The notes under the pieces are model-generated. The model worked only from the letters and a program-made list of their open reading frames with translations. It was not told the origin of the DNA and ran no database searches. A program made the position numbers and the translations under genes. This document shows positions 7,126 to 9,252 of a stretch of DNA of 9,252 nt, piece after piece (the first letter of the stretch is position 1; every line of letters begins with the position of its first letter). The stretch is from Gemmataceae bacterium. GTDB taxonomy: Bacteria; Planctomycetota; Planctomycetia; Gemmatales; Gemmataceae. The stretch covers positions 1 to 9,252 of the forward strand of contig JAOAAM010000812.1 in assembly GCA_026418875.1 (NCBI GenBank). The letters are read 5' to 3'.

Positions 7126-8583
7126 GTGAGTGAGTTTTCCCGGCCGATGCGTAGTACAAGGCGAACCGCAAAACCCGCACAGGAAGAATCGACGCCGACT
7201 CCGCCTCCAACGGCGGTGGCCCCGCCACCGGCGAGCGTCCCGGCTACGACCCCCGAAAGCCCCGAGCCAGAGGCGGATGGTGCCAAAAAACGCCCCGCCC
7301 GCAAGGAAGGATTGCCCCCGGCCGTCCGCTTGGATGATCTCTACCGCCTCCCCATGCCCAAACTTTTCCAACTCGCCGAGCGGGAGGGAATCACCGAACA
7401 CTCCGGCATGAATCGGGCCCAACTCATCGTCGGCATTGTTCGCAAACAGATCGAACGCGGCGAAGTCGTCCGCGGCTCCGGCACCCTCGAAGTGCTGCCC
7501 GATGGTTACGGCTTCTTACGCAGCCAGGCGCACAACTACCTCGCCTCTCCCGAAGATATCTACGTCTCGCCCAGCCAAATCCGACGGGTGGGGCTGCGAA
7601 CCGGCTACGTCGTCGAGGGGCCGATTCGACTGCCCATCGAAGGGCAGGACAATTTCGCCCTGATGCAGGTCGAACTCGTCAACGGCAAACCACCGGATGA
7701 GAAGGGCAGCGGCACCATTTTCGAGGACCTCACGCCGCTGCACCCCCACCAGCGCTTGATCCTCGAAACCACCCCCGAGGAGATTGCCACCCGCGTCGTC
7801 GATCTGGTGACGCCGATCGGCAAGGGTCAACGCGGTTTGATCGTCTCCCCGCCTCGCGCTGGTAAAACGGTCTTGCTGCAAAAAATCGCCCTGGCGATCC
7901 AGAAGAATCACCCCGAGGTGTATCTCATCATTCTGCTGATTGACGAACGGCCCGAGGAAGTGACCGAAATGGTCCGCACCGTTGCGGGGCCACGGGCCGA
8001 GGTCGTTGCCAGCACCTTCGATGAGCCGTCCAGCGAGCATGTTCACGTCGCCGAGATCGCCTTGGAGAAAGCCAAACGCATGACGGAGGGCGGGCAGGAC
8101 GTGATGATCCTGCTCGACTCGATCACCCGCCTGGCTCGAGCGCACAACGTGGAGGCACCGGCCGGCGGCAAATTGCTGTCTGGTGGCTTGGATTCCAACG
8201 CCATGCAGAAGCCCAAGCGCTTTTTCGGGGCGGCTCGAGCCGTCGAAGAGGGCGGCTCGCTCACGATCCTCGCTACCGCCCTGATCGACACCGGCTCACG
8301 CATGGACGACGTGATCTTCGAGGAGTTCAAAGGCACCGGCAACATGGAACTGCACTTGGATCGCCGACTCGTCGACAAACGTGTCTGGCCGGCAATCGAC
8401 ATCAACCGTTCCGGCACGCGCAAGGAAGAACTCCTCATGCATCCCGACGAGGTGGAGCGCGTCCGCATGCTTCGCCGAGTTCTGGCCGACATGCACCCGG
8501 TCGAGGCGATGGAAATGCTGGTCAGCCGACTGAAGAAAACCTCGTCGAATGCCGAGTTCCTGATGGGGATGAATTTCTCCTGA
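7126..8583 (+). CDS. rho: Transcription termination factor Rho
   Basis: A hexameric RNA-dependent ATPase/translocase that terminates transcription. It has 485 residues from GTG 7126, or 478 from ATG 7147; GTG is preferred because AAGGTG lies 10 nt upstream, where ATG 7147 has no site. The numbers here count from ATG 7147. Residues 1-55 are a basic, proline-rich extension absent from E. coli Rho (419 residues). Then come the Rho N-terminal helical domain (about 62-103), the cold-shock RNA-binding domain with DGYGFLR (119-125), the Walker A motif SPPRAGKT (234-241), the Walker B motif VMILLD (319-324), the Q-loop region [16 protein letters not shown], and the GTGNMELHL segment (396-404) followed by [20 protein letters not shown]. 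All catalytic motifs are intact. The frame stays open far upstream, antisense to glgX, but that part is not protein-like. Confidence 0.97.
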   Translation: MSEFSRPMRSTRRTAKPAQEESTPTPPPTAVAPPPASVPATTPESPEPEADGAKKRPARKEGLPPAVRLDDLYRLPMPKLFQLAEREGITEHSGMNRAQLIVGIVRKQIERGEVVRGSGTLEVLPDGYGFLRSQAHNYLASPEDIYVSPSQIRRVGLRTGYVVEGPIRLPIEGQDNFALMQVELVNGKPPDEKGSGTIFEDLTPLHPHQRLILETTPEEIATRVVDLVTPIGKGQRGLIVSPPRAGKTVLLQKIALAIQKNHPEVYLIILLIDERPEEVTEMVRTVAGPRAEVVASTFDEPSSEHVHVAEIALEKAKRMTEGGQDVMILLDSITRLARAHNVEAPAGGKLLSGGLDSNAMQKPKRFFGAARAVEEGGSLTILATALIDTGSRMDDVIFEEFKGTGNMELHLDRRLVDKRVWPAIDINRSGTRKEELLMHPDEVERVRMLRRVLADMHPVEAMEMLVSRLKKTSSNAEFLMGMNFS

Positions 8584-8601
8584 TCGGCGGAATCACCGGG
8601 G

Positions 8602-8656
8602 GGCTCGTCGCACCGTCGTGGCGAGCCGCGGACGATTCAGCGACGATCGCCACGAC
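8602..8656. repeat. Two mutually exclusive hairpins in the rho 3' region
   Basis: Hairpin A pairs GGCTCGTCGC (8602-8611) with GTGGCGAGCC (8618-8627): 10 pairs including two G-U, with a 6-nt loop. Hairpin B pairs GTCGTGGCGA (8615-8624) with TCGCCACGAC (8647-8656): 10 perfect Watson-Crick pairs, with a 22-nt loop. Both use the GTGGCGA segment, so only one can form. On the plus strand B is followed by CG and six As; on the minus strand this is a T-run preceding the hairpin, which is the wrong order for an intrinsic terminator of the converging gene. The element lies between the convergent stops of rho and the rightmost gene. Confidence 0.5.
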
Positions 8657-8677
8657 CGAAAAAAGTTCACCGCCCGG

Positions 8678-9252
8678 TCATCGCGCCCGGAGCGAGCGGT
8701 TGAAATTCCGAGCCGAGCGGTGCGTCTGCTCGGCTTTTTCTGTCAAGGACTCGTCCCACGCGGCCCCCTCCGCGAGCACCTGTTCTGTCGCCCGGAGCAG
8801 ATCGTCGAGGTCCTCAAGATACCGCCGAGCCGCTCGGGCAGCCGACTCCACCCGATCGACTGTAAATACCGGGCTTTGTCGTAACTTGTCCAACGCGTTT
8901 GCGACCTGCGTTCGCACCTCGGCTAATTCTCGTCGGGCATCCTCGAGTTGCAACCTTGGCCGTGCCGCCGGCGGCGTCCGGGTCAGTTCCGCGATGTCGT
9001 CCCATCGCTTCTCGTAAAAACGGTCGCCTTTGAGAATCTCGGGCAGGAGTTTCTGGTTGAAGCGGTCGTATTCATCTTGCTCCTGTCCACGTTGCTCGCG
9101 CTGTTGTGCTTGTTGGGCTTGCCTCTGCCTTGCCGCTTTCGCTTGTGCCACGGCGGCGGCCCATTCGGTTTCGCCTTGAACTTTCGCTTGAACCAGCATC
9201 GAGATGGCGGACAGGGGAACCAGGAGCGTTAGCACGAGGAACGCCCAGCGCG
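8678..9252 (-). CDS. Membrane-anchored or exported coiled-coil protein of unknown function (5' end outside window)
   Basis: I do not recognise this protein. The frame is open to the right edge, so the start is probably just outside; a GTG at 9235 would fall inside the hydrophobic segment and is a poor start. The visible 190 residues begin RWAFLVLTLLVPLSAISMLVQA, a membrane anchor or signal peptide near the N-terminus. Residues about 28-60 are rich in Q, A, R and E (QAKAARQRQAQQAQQREQRGQ), typical of a soluble helix or coiled coil. The remainder is charged and helical (ARRELAEVRTQVANALDKL, ARRYLEDLDDLLRATEQVL), with no catalytic motif and no cysteine in the visible part. It converges on rho, with 94 nt between the stops, and its 3' end carries the rho terminator in antisense. 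A structural or envelope-associated role is possible but unproven. Confidence 0.65.
   Translation of the reverse strand, partial: RWAFLVLTLLVPLSAISMLVQAKVQGETEWAAAVAQAKAARQRQAQQAQQREQRGQEQDEYDRFNQKLLPEILKGDRFYEKRWDDIAELTRTPPAARPRLQLEDARRELAEVRTQVANALDKLRQSPVFTVDRVESAARAARRYLEDLDDLLRATEQVLAEGAAWDESLTEKAEQTHRSARNFNRSLRAR
8711..8740 (+). terminator. Canonical intrinsic terminator downstream of rho, inside the opposing gene
   Basis: AGCCGAGC (8711-8718) and GCTCGGCT (8728-8735) form a GC-rich 8-bp stem with a 9-nt loop, followed directly by TTTTT (8735-8739). This is the classic hairpin plus U-tract arrangement for a plus-strand transcript. It lies about 130 nt past the rho stop and within the last 20 codons of the minus-strand gene, where it encodes EKAEQTHRSARNF. 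It is the best candidate for the end of the rho mRNA. Confidence 0.65.

Noticed and set aside
1..9252. CRISPR array, tRNA/rRNA, insertion sequence, phage or defence genes
   Set aside because: No regularly spaced repeats, clover-leaf sequences, transposase motifs, terminal repeats or defence-type domains were seen on either strand.

Overview
The window reads as an ordinary chromosomal segment of a GC-rich bacterium, most likely a planctomycete (Gemmata-like lineages fit best). The evidence is a secreted NodB-type deacetylase joined to an FG-GAP module with wording typical of Planctomycetota, a large orphan ABC-exporter membrane protein, a Rho factor with a proline-rich N-terminal extension, and few strong Shine-Dalgarno sites. 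The assignment comes from family knowledge and inspection; no database search was run.

Layout, left to right: (1) 1-1083 (+), the C-terminal 360 codons of a molybdopterin oxidoreductase whose start lies outside the window. (2) 1132-2847 (-), an ABC-2/ABC-exporter-like polytopic membrane protein, convergent with the first gene across a 48-nt gap. (3) 2848-3219, a 372-nt stretch with no convincing gene but several short inverted repeats and a 12-codon frame behind a strong Shine-Dalgarno. (4) 3220-4626 (-), an exported polysaccharide deacetylase-like protein with one FG-GAP/EF-hand-like repeat. (5) 4780-6855 (-), the glycogen debranching enzyme GlgX. (6) 6856-7125, a divergent promoter region. 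(7) 7126-8583 (+), transcription termination factor Rho. (8) 8678-9252 (-), the C-terminal part of a membrane-anchored or exported, Q/A-rich, probably coiled-coil protein whose start lies off the right edge.

The genes do not form one pathway. GlgX trims alpha-1,6 branches of glycogen in the cytoplasm, Rho ends transcripts, and the deacetylase and the two membrane-linked proteins act at or beyond the membrane. The three minus-strand genes (glgX, deacetylase, exporter) are co-directional but separated by 153 and 372 nt, so they are probably not one tight operon.

The most interesting signals are at gene ends. The glgX and deacetylase stop codons are each followed with zero spacing by a perfect inverted repeat lacking a U-tract. 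Downstream of rho there are two mutually exclusive hairpins, and then a textbook intrinsic terminator inside the coding sequence of the opposing gene. The deacetylase may be a shortened relative of larger planctomycete multidomain proteins. I found no CRISPR array, tRNA, rRNA, insertion sequence or defence system, and nothing I would call a new biological system.
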